Source: JAUVDZ01 sp042568205
GTDB taxonomy: Bacteria > Patescibacteriota > Gracilibacteria > UBA1369 > PNNO01
Direction of reading: 5' to 3'
Assembly (NCBI GenBank): GCA_042568205.1
Contig: JBHPJE010000002.1
Span: 1-64,000 of the forward strand
DNA: 64,000 nt
A model generated the notes under the pieces. The model did not search any database and was not told the DNA's origin. It was given only the letters and a program-made list of their open reading frames with translations. Both the position numbers and the translations under genes were made by a program. Positions 32,745 to 40,838 of this stretch are shown here, in pieces (positions within the stretch are counted from its first letter, which is position 1; every line of letters begins with the position of its first letter).

Positions 32745-33189
32745 ATATTACAATGAGACTATTGTGCCGCTTTCTGAAGTGGTTTTCGAGCAAATCCTTG
32801 ATCTGATTAATGAAAATTTTAAGGAACTTTTCCCAAAAGAATTCGATCAACGAAAAACTTATTATATTGCTTTTACGCTTGTTGATGACGAAATTATCCA
32901 AAAATTAAATAGAGATCATAGAGGCATAGATGAGCCTACTGATGTTATTTCATTGGGTTATCTTGAAGCTGATAATTTCCCTGGGGCGCAGGATACTGCA
33001 GGTGAAATTTTTATTTCATATGACACTGCTAAAAGGCAGGCTCTAGAAAATCATATGGATGAACTTGATGAATTAAAATTTTTATTTGTTCATGGAATTT
33101 TGCATATCCTCGGTTACGAGCATCAATCTGAAAATGATTTTCAAACTATGATGAATCTTACAAATGAGATTCTTGCTATAAAGACTTAA
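32731..33189 (+). CDS. ybeY: Endoribonuclease YbeY
   Basis: A 152-residue metalloprotein for 16S rRNA 3'-end maturation and ribosome quality control. The zinc motif HGILHILGYEH (H-x3-H-x5-H) near the C-terminus and the RDHRGIDEPTDVISL segment are diagnostic. The length is normal. It overlaps the upstream RNA methyltransferase by 14 bases and the convergent epimerase gene by 14 bases. Confidence 0.95.
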   Translation: MLKLEYYNETIVPLSEVVFEQILDLINENFKELFPKEFDQRKTYYIAFTLVDDEIIQKLNRDHRGIDEPTDVISLGYLEADNFPGAQDTAGEIFISYDTAKRQALENHMDELDELKFLFVHGILHILGYEHQSENDFQTMMNLTNEILAIKT

Positions 33190-34078
33190 AATATTCGACA
33201 GTCTTTTGTAGACCTTCGTTGAGAGCAGTTTTCGGCTGCCAATTGAGGTTTTTTTGAGCTTGTTCGATGTTTGGTTTTCGTTTTATTGGATCATCTTCAG
33301 GAAGCGGTGCATTGATAATCTGACTAGTCGAATCGGTTAACTCGATGATTTTTTGAGCCAACTCGTTGATTGAAATTTCATTAGGATTCCCAAGATTACA
33401 TGGACCTATGAAGTCCCCCTCCATCATTGCAATCATCCCATCAACTAAATCATCAACATATTGAAAACTGCGCGTTTGAGAGCCATCTCCATAAATTGTT
33501 AAATCTTCACCATTCAATGCTTGAATAATAAAATTTGAAATAACACGGCCATCATCTTTAAGCATGTTTGGACCATATGTATTAAAAATTCTCACAACTC
33601 TTACATCAACTCCCCTCTTGCGACTATAATCAAAAAATAGGCTTTCTGCTGCCCTTTTTCCTTCGTCATAGCAAGCACGAGGTCCCGTACAATTCACATT
33701 TCCATTATAGGTTTCTGATTGTGGATGTTCAGATGGATCCCCATAAACTTCTGAAGTTGAAGCCTGCAGAATTCGCGCATCATTTGCCTTAGCAAGATCC
33801 AGCATGTTCATGCTTCCATTAACATTTGTTCGCATAGTCAGAATTGGATTTTTTTGATATTGGATAGGCGATGCAGGGCATGCAAGATTATAAATCTGAT
33901 CGCATTCAATTTCTATAGATTCATTTATATCGTGTTCAATAAATTCATAATCACCTAAATTATCCCGACTGCCCGTCAAAAGATTATCCACACAAATCAC
34001 TGTATGACCTTGAGAATGCAATTTTTTACAGAGGTGCGAGCCAATAAAACCAGCTCCACCAGTAATTAAGATTTTCAT
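33176..34078 (-). CDS. UDP-glucuronate decarboxylase-like SDR (UDP-xylose synthase type)
   Basis: A 300-residue extended short-chain dehydrogenase/reductase starting at ATG 34078 (MKILITGGAGFIGSH); a longer frame adds eight residues without support. The NAD-binding GGAGFIG is at residues 7-13. The segments YNLACPASPIQYQ, TSEVYGDPSEHPQ and the catalytic YDEGKR are close to UDP-xylose synthase. It would make UDP-xylose from UDP-glucuronate for surface glycans. A 33-residue membrane microprotein frame ends 7 bases upstream on the same strand. The enzyme class is firm; the exact substrate is inferred. Confidence 0.88.
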   Translation of the reverse strand: MKILITGGAGFIGSHLCKKLHSQGHTVICVDNLLTGSRDNLGDYEFIEHDINESIEIECDQIYNLACPASPIQYQKNPILTMRTNVNGSMNMLDLAKANDARILQASTSEVYGDPSEHPQSETYNGNVNCTGPRACYDEGKRAAESLFFDYSRKRGVDVRVVRIFNTYGPNMLKDDGRVISNFIIQALNGEDLTIYGDGSQTRSFQYVDDLVDGMIAMMEGDFIGPCNLGNPNEISINELAQKIIELTDSTSQIINAPLPEDDPIKRKPNIEQAQKNLNWQPKTALNEGLQKTVEYFKSL

Positions 34079-34085
34079 AATTAAA

Positions 34086-34187
34086 CTATACACTTGTTCC
34101 AAATAATTTCGAAATCAATGAATACACGATCTCTAAAAATAAAAGAACGATTGCTACTAATTTTGGATCAAATTTTAAATTTGCCAT
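34086..34187 (-). CDS. Candidate 33-residue membrane microprotein
   Basis: A short open frame just upstream of the epimerase gene on the same strand, separated by 7 bases. After MANLKFDPKL comes a hydrophobic stretch VAIVLLFLEIVYSLI and a basic-polar end (SKLFGTSV). This is one short membrane helix. It could be a real small protein or a translated leader coupled to the epimerase. The only evidence is position, hydrophobicity and the lack of another gene, so confidence is limited. Confidence 0.4.
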   Translation of the reverse strand: MANLKFDPKLVAIVLLFLEIVYSLISKLFGTSV

Positions 34188-34208
34188 GGTTTTAAAAATT
34201 AAATAATA

Positions 34209-34242
34209 CAATAAAGCCTCTGACCCTTTAGGTGTCAGAAGC
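34209..34242 (-). terminator. Intrinsic terminator or attenuator, minus strand
   Basis: On the minus strand GCTTCTGAC pairs with GTCAGAGGC (one G-U) around 9 bases, followed by TTTATTGT. The plus strand has a C-A mismatch at the wobble position and a poorer tail, so the hairpin belongs to a minus-strand transcript. It lies 18 bases after a 26-residue Cys/His-rich frame and 22 bases before the 33-residue frame. Confidence 0.6.
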
Positions 34243-34259
34243 CCTTCATTTACTAAATA

Positions 34260-34340
34260 TTACATTGCCTTAAGCTTCGGACACCGATGGTGAGTCCAGC
34301 ATTTATGGCAACGTAGAGATAGCAAATATGGATTTTGCAT
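34260..34340 (-). CDS. Candidate 26-residue Cys/His-rich microprotein
   Basis: A minus-strand frame of 26 codons, containing RCHKCWTHHRCPKL: three cysteines and three histidines, with CxxC and HHxxC spacing, which looks like a small metal-binding knuckle. It ends 18 bases before a minus-strand terminator hairpin, as a real gene would. No clear promoter was seen. Apart from this frame and the two features before it, the 344-base gap between the epimerase gene and the next lipoprotein holds nothing else I can identify. Confidence 0.35.
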   Translation of the reverse strand: MQNPYLLSLRCHKCWTHHRCPKLKAM

Positions 34341-34422
34341 TTTAAAATCTTTAAGTACAAATAATAACGACTTTTTTTCGAGTTTGTTACGGGCTATAAT
34401 AATTTCGCTTAACCAAAATCCA

Positions 34423-35250
34423 ATGAAAAAACTTTTAACATTACTTGTTTTCGCAACGCTTTTAACAGGTTGTGATGAAGAATTTATTGATTTTATTGAT
34501 GATCAAATTGAAGAAGCAGATAAGATTAAAGTAATTGAAGATGTCGATTATCCAGAGGACCTAGATCTGCCAGATGATTATGTTTGGGAAGAAACTGAAG
34601 GTGCTCATATGTGGCCCGAAGTTTATGAAGAAGAAACAGGTACATATATAATTGATGTTCAATATCCGCAGTGGGAAGAGCTTGATACGTTAAATGATAT
34701 GGTTGCAGAAGTTGTTTTTGATGAAATTGAGTATTTTAAAGACTCAATTGATGATTGGGTGGATGATGAGTTTTATGACAATACTGATGATATGAAAAGT
34801 GGGTTAACTATTAATTTTGAGATTTATCATAATGAGTGGGATTATTTAAGTATTGGATTTGCATCTTACATTTACTATGAAGGTGCAGCACATGGGATGA
34901 TGTATACAATCCCGTATAATCTGGATTTTGAAACTTTTGAGGAGATCGAGCTCTTGGATATCTTTGTTGATGATGGAGGAGGCTGGCTTGATGCGATTTC
35001 ATACATGTCTATTCAACGTCTAAAAGAACAACTTTATGAAGATGAATTTGTTGAAGATTATTGGATTGAAGAAGGCGCTGGGCCTGATTCTGTGAATTTT
35101 TCAGCATGGACTTTAACTGATGATTCGATCATATTCCATTTTGATCCATATCAGGTTGCAGCATATGCTGCAGGTCCACAACAAGTTGAGTTCACGTTTG
35201 ATGAACTTTATGCGCTGTTAAATGAGCCGTGGGCTAGTAAAGGAGAGTAG
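34423..35250 (+). CDS. Lipoprotein with DUF4163/DUF3298 (PdaC/RsiV-like) domains
   Basis: A 275-residue predicted lipoprotein. The start at ATG 34423 gives a lipoprotein signal peptide ending in LLTGC (lipid-modified Cys18); the open frame from 34384 would bury it. The mature part is acidic and has a DUF4163-like strand set (TYIIDVQYPQWEELDTLNDMV) followed by a DUF3298-like half (GFASYIYYEGAAHGM ... FTFDELYALL), as in the C-terminal halves of PdaC and the RsiV anti-sigma factor. In those proteins the domain contacts sugars or lysozyme. It probably acts at the outer face of the membrane. Confidence 0.8.
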   Translation: MKKLLTLLVFATLLTGCDEEFIDFIDDQIEEADKIKVIEDVDYPEDLDLPDDYVWEETEGAHMWPEVYEEETGTYIIDVQYPQWEELDTLNDMVAEVVFDEIEYFKDSIDDWVDDEFYDNTDDMKSGLTINFEIYHNEWDYLSIGFASYIYYEGAAHGMMYTIPYNLDFETFEEIELLDIFVDDGGGWLDAISYMSIQRLKEQLYEDEFVEDYWIEEGAGPDSVNFSAWTLTDDSIIFHFDPYQVAAYAAGPQQVEFTFDELYALLNEPWASKGE

Positions 35251-35251
35251 C

Positions 35252-35443
35252 TTAGAGATGCTTTTTTACCATTTCAGTAAGCTTCTGAATGCTTTCTTCT
35301 TTTGTTGCAGCAAGATCTTTCCACATTGCATCACATTCTTCGCAGCCTGTTGAGTCTTGTTCGTAATCACCTTTCATTCGCCAAAGACTTTTTTGTTCAG
35401 TTACAAGCTGTTCTAAAAGGTTATATACGTGATTATCGTGCAT
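35252..35443 (-). CDS. Small conserved CPR-type hypothetical protein
   Basis: 63 residues, helical, with a CEEC motif (TGCEECDAMWKDLAA) and the segment QKSLWRMKGDYEQD. I recall similar short proteins (LWRI...C..C..FW..L) in other CPR genomes, where they have no assigned function. The cysteine pair might bind metal. It is convergent with and 1 base from the lipoprotein gene. Confidence 0.7.
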   Translation of the reverse strand: MHDNHVYNLLEQLVTEQKSLWRMKGDYEQDSTGCEECDAMWKDLAATKEESIQKLTEMVKKHL

Positions 35444-35508
35444 TTTTTTGTAAGGTTAAGGATAAAATTGTCTTTAATAATACCTTAATTGGTTAACAAT
35501 TGAAAATT

Positions 35509-35997
35509 ATGTCAGAAAGGCTAAAAGAACCAGTTTATGCAGATGAATTACCAGCAGCCAAAGAATGTTTAAATGACTGTATTCTTCAAATAATTCCTAC
35601 AATATTAAAAGAGTTTGATAGAGTCAGGCAATTAACGCATTTGATGCAACACTTTGATCAACTATCTATTGTTGTTCTAAGGAGTAGTCTCGATAAAGAA
35701 ACTAAGCCAACCTTAAAATTTGGACTTGATGATAGTGAAAAAGATAACTATCGAGGATATAAAGCACCATTGACCCAAGAAGAAGCAATAAAAATTAGAA
35801 CAGGAATGGATCCTTCTTTATATGCAGCTTTATGTGAAGAAGGGCTCTTAAGAGCAATAGAGGTGTACGAAAGCATTGATTATACCGATGCATACGATAA
35901 TGATTTGCGTGTTTTATATGGCCTCTTAGAATTCGTTCAAACTGCTGGTACTCCTTTTGATATTGCCGAGCAAATTAAGATGTTTCCAGAGCGTTAG
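35509..35997 (+). CDS. Hypothetical protein
   Basis: Unrecognised soluble protein of 162 residues. The start at ATG 35509 is preferred over an upstream TTG (35500) that would add three residues. Mostly helical by composition, with two or three amphipathic segments (ILQIIPTILKEFDRVRQLTHLMQHFD), an Asp/Tyr-rich region (YESIDYTDAYDNDL) and three cysteines without an evident motif. It ends overlapping the convergent lipoprotein gene by 4 bases. Confidence 0.65.
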   Translation: MSERLKEPVYADELPAAKECLNDCILQIIPTILKEFDRVRQLTHLMQHFDQLSIVVLRSSLDKETKPTLKFGLDDSEKDNYRGYKAPLTQEEAIKIRTGMDPSLYAALCEEGLLRAIEVYESIDYTDAYDNDLRVLYGLLEFVQTAGTPFDIAEQIKMFPER

Positions 35998-36542
35998 AAG
36001 TCGCACGTGTAAGTACACATATCTATACACGCATCTACTCCTGGTTCACATGGAGACCCACATTCATTGAATGTTCCGCCTCTAATCTTGCAGTCGTATT
36101 TTATTGGATCTAAATTTTCAAAGTTGCTTCCGTAAACAACATGATCTTTAAAAATATTTTCAATTGGGAAAACTAAAGTTCCTTCTCCTTCGTACTCAGG
36201 AACATCTCCTTTACATGTAAATGTATCTATTACTACATGCAATTCTTTTTGCTCTTCTTCTTCTCCATCTGGCACTTCAACAGCTTGTCTTACACGACCT
36301 TTAAAATCAATATCCTGACCTAGTTTACAATTAATTACATCTTTTCCGTAAAGAACTATTTCTTCTCCTTGATATCGGACATATGCGGCATATGGATATC
36401 CTTCAGGGGGATCAATTGGGTGCTCATATGTTTTACGTGCGATGTCAGCTGTTCCATTGATAATCTGGCCAACCTTTAATGCCCCTCCTCCGCAAGCTGT
36501 TAATACAAAAATACTAACTAATAATAATGCTAATTTTTTCAT
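35994..36542 (-). CDS. Cysteine-rich lipoprotein
   Basis: 182 residues with a lipoprotein signal peptide ending in VLTACGGG (Cys17). The mature part has an OB-fold-like stretch (QGEEIVLYGKDVINCKLGQDIDFKGRVRQ) and a C-terminal cysteine cluster: CKIRGGTFNECGSPCEPG then CIDMCTYTCDF. That end resembles, from memory, a recurring C-terminal motif in CPR lipoproteins. The eight clustered cysteines imply disulfides or metal binding outside the cell. Function unknown. Confidence 0.75.
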   Translation of the reverse strand: MKKLALLLVSIFVLTACGGGALKVGQIINGTADIARKTYEHPIDPPEGYPYAAYVRYQGEEIVLYGKDVINCKLGQDIDFKGRVRQAVEVPDGEEEEQKELHVVIDTFTCKGDVPEYEGEGTLVFPIENIFKDHVVYGSNFENLDPIKYDCKIRGGTFNECGSPCEPGVDACIDMCTYTCDF

Positions 36543-36597
36543 GATATAATTTGTTAAAGCAAGACTATACTATATCGAATAACGTCAAAATATCAAT

Positions 36598-37272
36598 ATG
36601 TGTTTCACTGTTTCTTTAAAATCAGATATTAAGAAAACTGAAAAGCGGTTCAATGCTAAGTTTGCTGAACCTGAAAAAATGAATCCGATTTTTTATAGCA
36701 GTGCTTTTACACATCCTGATCACCCTATAATAAGCGCTGAGACGCCTTATATAATTGAATTTGCGAATTGGGGACTTTATCCGCCCTGGGCAAAAGATGA
36801 GGCAATTAGGGATAAGCTTTGCAATGCACGAGCTGAAACAATCCATGAAAAACCATCTTTTAAACATGCTGCAAAATCTCAACATTGTTTGGTTTTAGTT
36901 GATGGATTTTTCGAATGGCAGGAGTATAAAGGGAAAAGATATCCCTATTATATTTATATGAAAGGTGGAGAACCTTTTAGTTTGGCTGGACTTTATGAGC
37001 CATGGACTGATCCTGAAACAGGAGAAATTAAAAAAACTTTCACAATAATCACATGTGATGCCAATCCACTTTTAGCAAAAATCCACAATAAAAAAATGCG
37101 AATGCCAGTGATTGTGGATAGTCAATGGCTTAATGGCAAAGACGACTTGCTTAAGTCTTATTCTGGCGATTTAGAATCGCATACTGTGTCTCGGCTTGTG
37201 ACTGCCAGAGGAAAGGAGCGAAATGTTCCAGATGTTATTGAAAAGTTTGCTTATCCGGAACTTAAGGGTTGA
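36598..37272 (+). CDS. SRAP-family protein (YedK/HMCES)
   Basis: 224 residues. SRAP proteins form a covalent thiazolidine with abasic sites in single-stranded DNA through the N-terminal Cys2 (exposed after Met removal). Cys2 is present (MCFTVS), with the conserved NARAET, the active-site DGFFEWQ glutamate and the histidine in KIHNKKMRMPVI. The length is normal. It protects replication forks from abasic lesions. The promoter of the next small gene overlaps its stop codon. Confidence 0.93.
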   Translation: MCFTVSLKSDIKKTEKRFNAKFAEPEKMNPIFYSSAFTHPDHPIISAETPYIIEFANWGLYPPWAKDEAIRDKLCNARAETIHEKPSFKHAAKSQHCLVLVDGFFEWQEYKGKRYPYYIYMKGGEPFSLAGLYEPWTDPETGEIKKTFTIITCDANPLLAKIHNKKMRMPVIVDSQWLNGKDDLLKSYSGDLESHTVSRLVTARGKERNVPDVIEKFAYPELKG

Positions 37273-37297
37273 CAAAGTTAGAAAATTCATGCATAAT
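37269..37297 (+). promoter_or_regulatory. Promoter of the 58-residue gene
   Basis: Perfect TTGACA (37269-37274, overlapping the SRAP stop codon), 17-base spacer and CATAAT (37292-37297). It drives the small frame at 37326. Confidence 0.8.
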
Positions 37298-37325
37298 CCT
37301 GTCTTGATATTTAATTACTGTTGAA

Positions 37326-37502
37326 ATGGTAAGACTCAGAAAAAATAGAGAATTTGTAAGCCCTAGAGCTGCAAATAAATTGAAAAATTTAGAAAATACA
37401 AAGCGCCAACTTGAAGTTAATGATGTATTTTCTATACAGCATAATAAACTTTTAAGAACTACTAATCGTCAAATTAATCAGATTTTAGGATTGGAGAAAT
37501 AA
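37326..37502 (+). CDS. Small basic hypothetical protein
   Basis: 58 residues, below the usual length cut-off of gene finders. The sequence is strongly basic and helical (MVRLRKNREFVSPRAANKL..., ending QINQILGLEK), with no cysteine or membrane segment. Evidence that it is real: a consensus promoter with an exact 17-base spacer 29 bases upstream, and a second promoter for the next gene beginning inside its 3' end. It could be a small nucleic-acid-binding protein; that is inference. Confidence 0.6.
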   Translation: MVRLRKNREFVSPRAANKLKNLENTKRQLEVNDVFSIQHNKLLRTTNRQINQILGLEK

Positions 37503-37519
37503 ATTTTCTTTGCTATATT
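37491..37519 (+). promoter_or_regulatory. Promoter of the aminotransferase gene
   Basis: TTGGAG (37491-37496), 17-base spacer and TATATT (37514-37519), giving a leader of about 17 bases before ATG 37543. It overlaps the end of the small upstream gene. Confidence 0.6.
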
Positions 37520-37542
37520 ATTGGACAATCTAACCTATTAAT

Positions 37543-38724
37543 ATGGCTTCGAAAATAACTCCTTCAAGACGGACAGAAAATGTAACTTATGCTGTTCGCG
37601 ATATCGTTGTTTTGGCTAAAAAAACAGCTGCGACAGGTAAAGAAATGATGTGGCTCAACATTGGAGATCCTTTAAAATATGACTTTGTGACACCTCAACA
37701 TATGATTGATGCTGTTAATAAAGGAATGAGCGAAGGATTTAATGGGTACTCGGATTCTTCAGGTATTGATGAGGCTTTGGATGCGATTCGTCGGCGTGCA
37801 GAATCTCAGGGCATTAAAAATATTCAGGATGTTTTGGTGACGAATGGAGGAAGCGAAGCAATTGAAATTTGTTTGACTTCTATCCTAAATCCCGGTGATA
37901 ACATCTTAACTCCTTTGCCTGGATATCCTTTGTATGAAGCCATAATAAATAAGTTAGAAGGAGAAGAAATCGGATATAATTTAGATGAAGAAAATGATTG
38001 GCAGCCGAATGTTGCGGACATTGAATCAAAAATCACAGATAAGACTAAAGGAATCGTTTTGATTAATCCAAATAATCCAACTGGATCTGTTTGTGGACGT
38101 GAAACTCTAATGCAAATAATTGAATTGGCTCGAAAACATAATCTTGTGATTTATAGTGATGAAATTTATGATCGGCTTTTGTTTGATGATGCTGAGCATA
38201 TCTCGATTGCGTCTTTGGCTGATGATGTTTGTTTTGTAACTTTTAACGGATTATCAAAAAATTATTTAGTGCCTGGTTGGCGAATTGGATGGGCAATTTT
38301 GAGTGGTCCAAAAGAGTTGTGCCAGGACTATGTTGCAGCTGTGAATAAATTTACACGTGCGCGTCTTTGTTCAAATCATCCAATGCAATTTGCGATTGCT
38401 CCGGCTTTAGATGGACCGCAGGATCACATTCAAGAAGCAATTACCAAGTTAGAACGTCGCCGGGATATTTGTGTAGAACGATTAAACGCAATTGACGGAA
38501 TCAGCTGTGTTAAGCCAAAAGGAGCATTTTATGCTTTTCCAAAAATTGAACGTGATGTTGATGATAAAAAATGGGTAGAAGGTTTAATTGAAGAAACAGG
38601 AGTAGTGACTGTACATGGAAGTGGCTTTGGAGTTCCTGGACATTTTAGAATCGTGTTGCTGCCTGATGAAGAGACTTTAGAAAAGGCATGTGATGCTATT
38701 GCTGAATATATGAAAAAATATTGA
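37543..38724 (+). CDS. Class I/II aminotransferase (alanine transaminase-like)
   Basis: 393-residue PLP-dependent fold-type I enzyme. Visible are NGGSEAIEICLTSIL (PLP phosphate-binding turn), NPNNPTGSVCG, YSDEIYDRL (the Asp that contacts PLP) and the Schiff-base lysine in FNGLSKNYLVPGWRIGW. The pattern is closest to AlaA/AlaT-like alanine or aspartate transaminases (family I-gamma), from general knowledge of the family. It has its own promoter, and the next promoter overlaps its stop codon. The exact substrate is not determinable. Confidence 0.92.
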   Translation: MASKITPSRRTENVTYAVRDIVVLAKKTAATGKEMMWLNIGDPLKYDFVTPQHMIDAVNKGMSEGFNGYSDSSGIDEALDAIRRRAESQGIKNIQDVLVTNGGSEAIEICLTSILNPGDNILTPLPGYPLYEAIINKLEGEEIGYNLDEENDWQPNVADIESKITDKTKGIVLINPNNPTGSVCGRETLMQIIELARKHNLVIYSDEIYDRLLFDDAEHISIASLADDVCFVTFNGLSKNYLVPGWRIGWAILSGPKELCQDYVAAVNKFTRARLCSNHPMQFAIAPALDGPQDHIQEAITKLERRRDICVERLNAIDGISCVKPKGAFYAFPKIERDVDDKKWVEGLIEETGVVTVHGSGFGVPGHFRIVLLPDEETLEKACDAIAEYMKKY

Positions 38725-38749
38725 CAAAAAAATTAAATTTGCTTATATT
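38721..38749 (+). promoter_or_regulatory. Promoter of the 116-residue gene
   Basis: Perfect TTGACA (38721-38726, overlapping the aminotransferase stop), 17-base spacer and TATATT (38744-38749). Confidence 0.8.
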
Positions 38750-38776
38750 TGTTCGCCTGTAATTAATCTCACTGAT

Positions 38777-39127
38777 ATGACTTATAAACAAAATGACAGA
38801 CTCTCTGACTCTCCTGATACTGCCCCATTAGAAACACCTGCTACTAGAATTGATCCTGCAATTGCTGAGCAACTGCTAGGATACAAAACTGAATTAGATG
38901 AATTTGCTAGATGTGTGTTTACATCAGATAAAATAATGCCAGCATTTGATGCTATAGATAGGATGGTGGACTTAGCATCAGGTAGAACTGATGCATCGCA
39001 ATTTGAAATTGTAATTAAAAGTTTAATTACTCAATTAAAAATAGTGAAAGTATTTCAAAGGTCTGCACAAGAATCAAGATGCTCAACAATAATCAGTGAG
39101 CTTGAATCATTGGTCATTTCAGACTAA
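38777..39127 (+). CDS. Small hypothetical protein
   Basis: Unrecognised, 116 residues. A disordered Thr/Pro-rich start (SDSPDTAPLETPATRIDP) precedes a helical body with two cysteines (EFARCVFTSD, QESRCSTII). No membrane segment. A consensus promoter immediately upstream and a tRNA gene downstream frame it as its own transcription unit. Confidence 0.65.
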   Translation: MTYKQNDRLSDSPDTAPLETPATRIDPAIAEQLLGYKTELDEFARCVFTSDKIMPAFDAIDRMVDLASGRTDASQFEIVIKSLITQLKIVKVFQRSAQESRCSTIISELESLVISD

Positions 39128-39185
39128 ATCTTTACAAGTCGCGCTTCTATAAGTAGACTTCTTTATGCAATCCACTTACCTATAC

Positions 39186-39281
<96 letters not shown>

Positions 39282-39304
39282 TGGCATAGGTGTTTTTAAT
39301 GCTA

Positions 39305-39341
39305 TAACCAAATTGCCGTCAATTTGCCGTCTTTTTGGTTA
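39305..39341. repeat. Inverted repeat with internal direct repeat after tRNA-Ser
   Basis: TAACCAAA (39305-39312) and TTTGGTTA (39334-39341) pair over 8 bp. The loop contains two near-identical units, AATTGCCGTC and AATTTGCCGTC. It may be the terminator of the tRNA transcript. The paired core is also the recurrent TAACCAAA motif of this window. Confidence 0.45.
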
Positions 39342-39354
39342 AGGTGCTTTAACA

Positions 39355-39382
39355 TTGACTCTCCGTGCTCCTTTGCTATAAT
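39355..39382 (+). promoter_or_regulatory. Promoter of HAD gene, predicted leaderless
   Basis: TTGACT (39355-39360), 16-base spacer and perfect TATAAT (39377-39382). The predicted transcription start near 39389 lies 2 bases before the ATG at 39391. Confidence 0.75.
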
Positions 39383-39390
39383 CTCGCCCT

Positions 39391-40206
39391 ATGGAAAACC
39401 AAAAAGAATACATTGTTGGAATTGATCTTCACGGGACACTTTTGAATCCTGAATGGGAGATCGACGAAGAGCTTCTTCCAGAGCTTACTGAAGCCATAAA
39501 TAGAGTGCGAGATTTTTGTAAGGTTGTTTTATGTACAGGTAATGATTTGTCGTTTGTTGAAGAAACTGTGCCAGAAGAGGTGCGGGATTTATTAGATGGA
39601 TATGTTCTTGAAACTGGTTGTACCATGAGTGAAGATGGCGAAACTGAAGAGCCGATTGTGGATGTTGATACTGAAGTAATGATGAAAGATTTGGAAGAAA
39701 AGCTAATACAAGCCTTTGAAGAAGGAGTGTTTTCTGAGGTTGATCATTTTGGGAAAAGGCTTGCAACTATAAGTATGTTTACTATCTATAAAGGAAAGGG
39801 CGTTCATCCAAAATTTATGCAATATAGAGTTGAAAATATGGTAAAAGCCCTGGGTTATGGAGACAAAGTTATTGTTACTCGTTCTGATGTTGCTGTTGAT
39901 ATTATCCCAATCGGACACAATAAAATGACGGGACTTTTAGAGCTTGCTAATGGACTTAAAACAATTGGAATAGCTGATTCTTTGAATGATGGACCAATGA
40001 TTAAATATGCTGACCATGCGTATGTTCCTAGCAATGCATCTACAGTATTAATAAATGAGCTTGCTGATAGTGATGAGCATATGATTGTTAATATAGATAG
40101 CAAGAGTTTTCCGAATGCTGTAAAAATCTGCACTCAAACAAACACTCGAGCAGTAATAGAAGCTTTGAATCATATTGCTGATAATTTAAATCCTAATAAA
40201 AAATAA
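39391..40206 (+). CDS. HAD-superfamily hydrolase (Cof/MPGP-like), altered motif I
   Basis: A 271-residue type IIB HAD phosphatase-like protein. Motif I is IDLHGTLLNP: the nucleophile Asp12 is kept, but the general acid/base Asp at +2 is replaced by His14. Motif II is near VVLCTGNDLSF and motif III/IV in IGHNKMTGLLELANGLKTIGIADSLNDGPMIKYAD, including the Asp pair that binds Mg2+. The substituted residue makes ordinary phosphatase chemistry doubtful, so it may bind rather than cleave its ligand or have a changed mechanism. Its ATG is almost at the predicted transcription start. It runs directly into the next gene. Confidence 0.85.
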   Translation: MENQKEYIVGIDLHGTLLNPEWEIDEELLPELTEAINRVRDFCKVVLCTGNDLSFVEETVPEEVRDLLDGYVLETGCTMSEDGETEEPIVDVDTEVMMKDLEEKLIQAFEEGVFSEVDHFGKRLATISMFTIYKGKGVHPKFMQYRVENMVKALGYGDKVIVTRSDVAVDIIPIGHNKMTGLLELANGLKTIGIADSLNDGPMIKYADHAYVPSNASTVLINELADSDEHMIVNIDSKSFPNAVKICTQTNTRAVIEALNHIADNLNPNKK

Positions 40207-40833
40207 ATGGCTATAGAAGATTTTGACGAAAAGCCAAGACCAGCATATGAAGATGTTATGGATCAGGAATATTTAGAATCAGTAGATGACTTTGAAGAAG
40301 CACAAAAAGCAATGGCTTCAATAACCATTGCCACTCTTTGTACAATGTATGAATGTGAAACACCTGCAGAATTAGTTGCACAAACCTTTCCAGGTAAAGG
40401 ACCTTTAAAATTCATGGAAGACGCAGAATTGTTTCAATGTCTTCCTAATTATGAAGTGTTAGTTTTAAAAGCTGTGCAGTCAAACAAATATGCTGCAATA
40501 TTTTTATTAACAGAATTTATTCAGCCACAATTTTTTAATATGGAGTTTTATGATGTAATTATTGAAGAAGCAACAAAAAACGGTGAATTCCCAATAATGA
40601 ACGAGAGCTGGCAGCAAGAGGAACAAAAAAGAATTAATGAAATGAAAGCAGTTAAAAAATTGTGTGAAGAAATGGTAGAAACTAATTCATGGATCCAAAT
40701 AAGACAAATACCTGCAAAATACAAAGTTGCAGCGAGTCAGGACGCAAAAAAACTTTTTATGGCTTTAAACTTATTAATTGAACATGCTGAAGATCAATTA
40801 AAAATGATGGAAGAAATTCAAAAAGAAAGCTAA
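40207..40833 (+). CDS. Hypothetical helical protein
   Basis: Unrecognised, 208 residues. It starts directly at the base after the HAD stop codon, so it is co-transcribed with that gene. Acidic, soluble and almost entirely helical, with a central segment EVLVLKAVQSNKYAAIFLLTEFIQPQFF and long C-terminal helices (LNLLIEHAEDQLKMMEEIQ). No signal peptide. Possibly a partner of the HAD protein; no known domain. Confidence 0.7.
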   Translation: MAIEDFDEKPRPAYEDVMDQEYLESVDDFEEAQKAMASITIATLCTMYECETPAELVAQTFPGKGPLKFMEDAELFQCLPNYEVLVLKAVQSNKYAAIFLLTEFIQPQFFNMEFYDVIIEEATKNGEFPIMNESWQQEEQKRINEMKAVKKLCEEMVETNSWIQIRQIPAKYKVAASQDAKKLFMALNLLIEHAEDQLKMMEEIQKES

Positions 40834-40838
40834 ACTAT

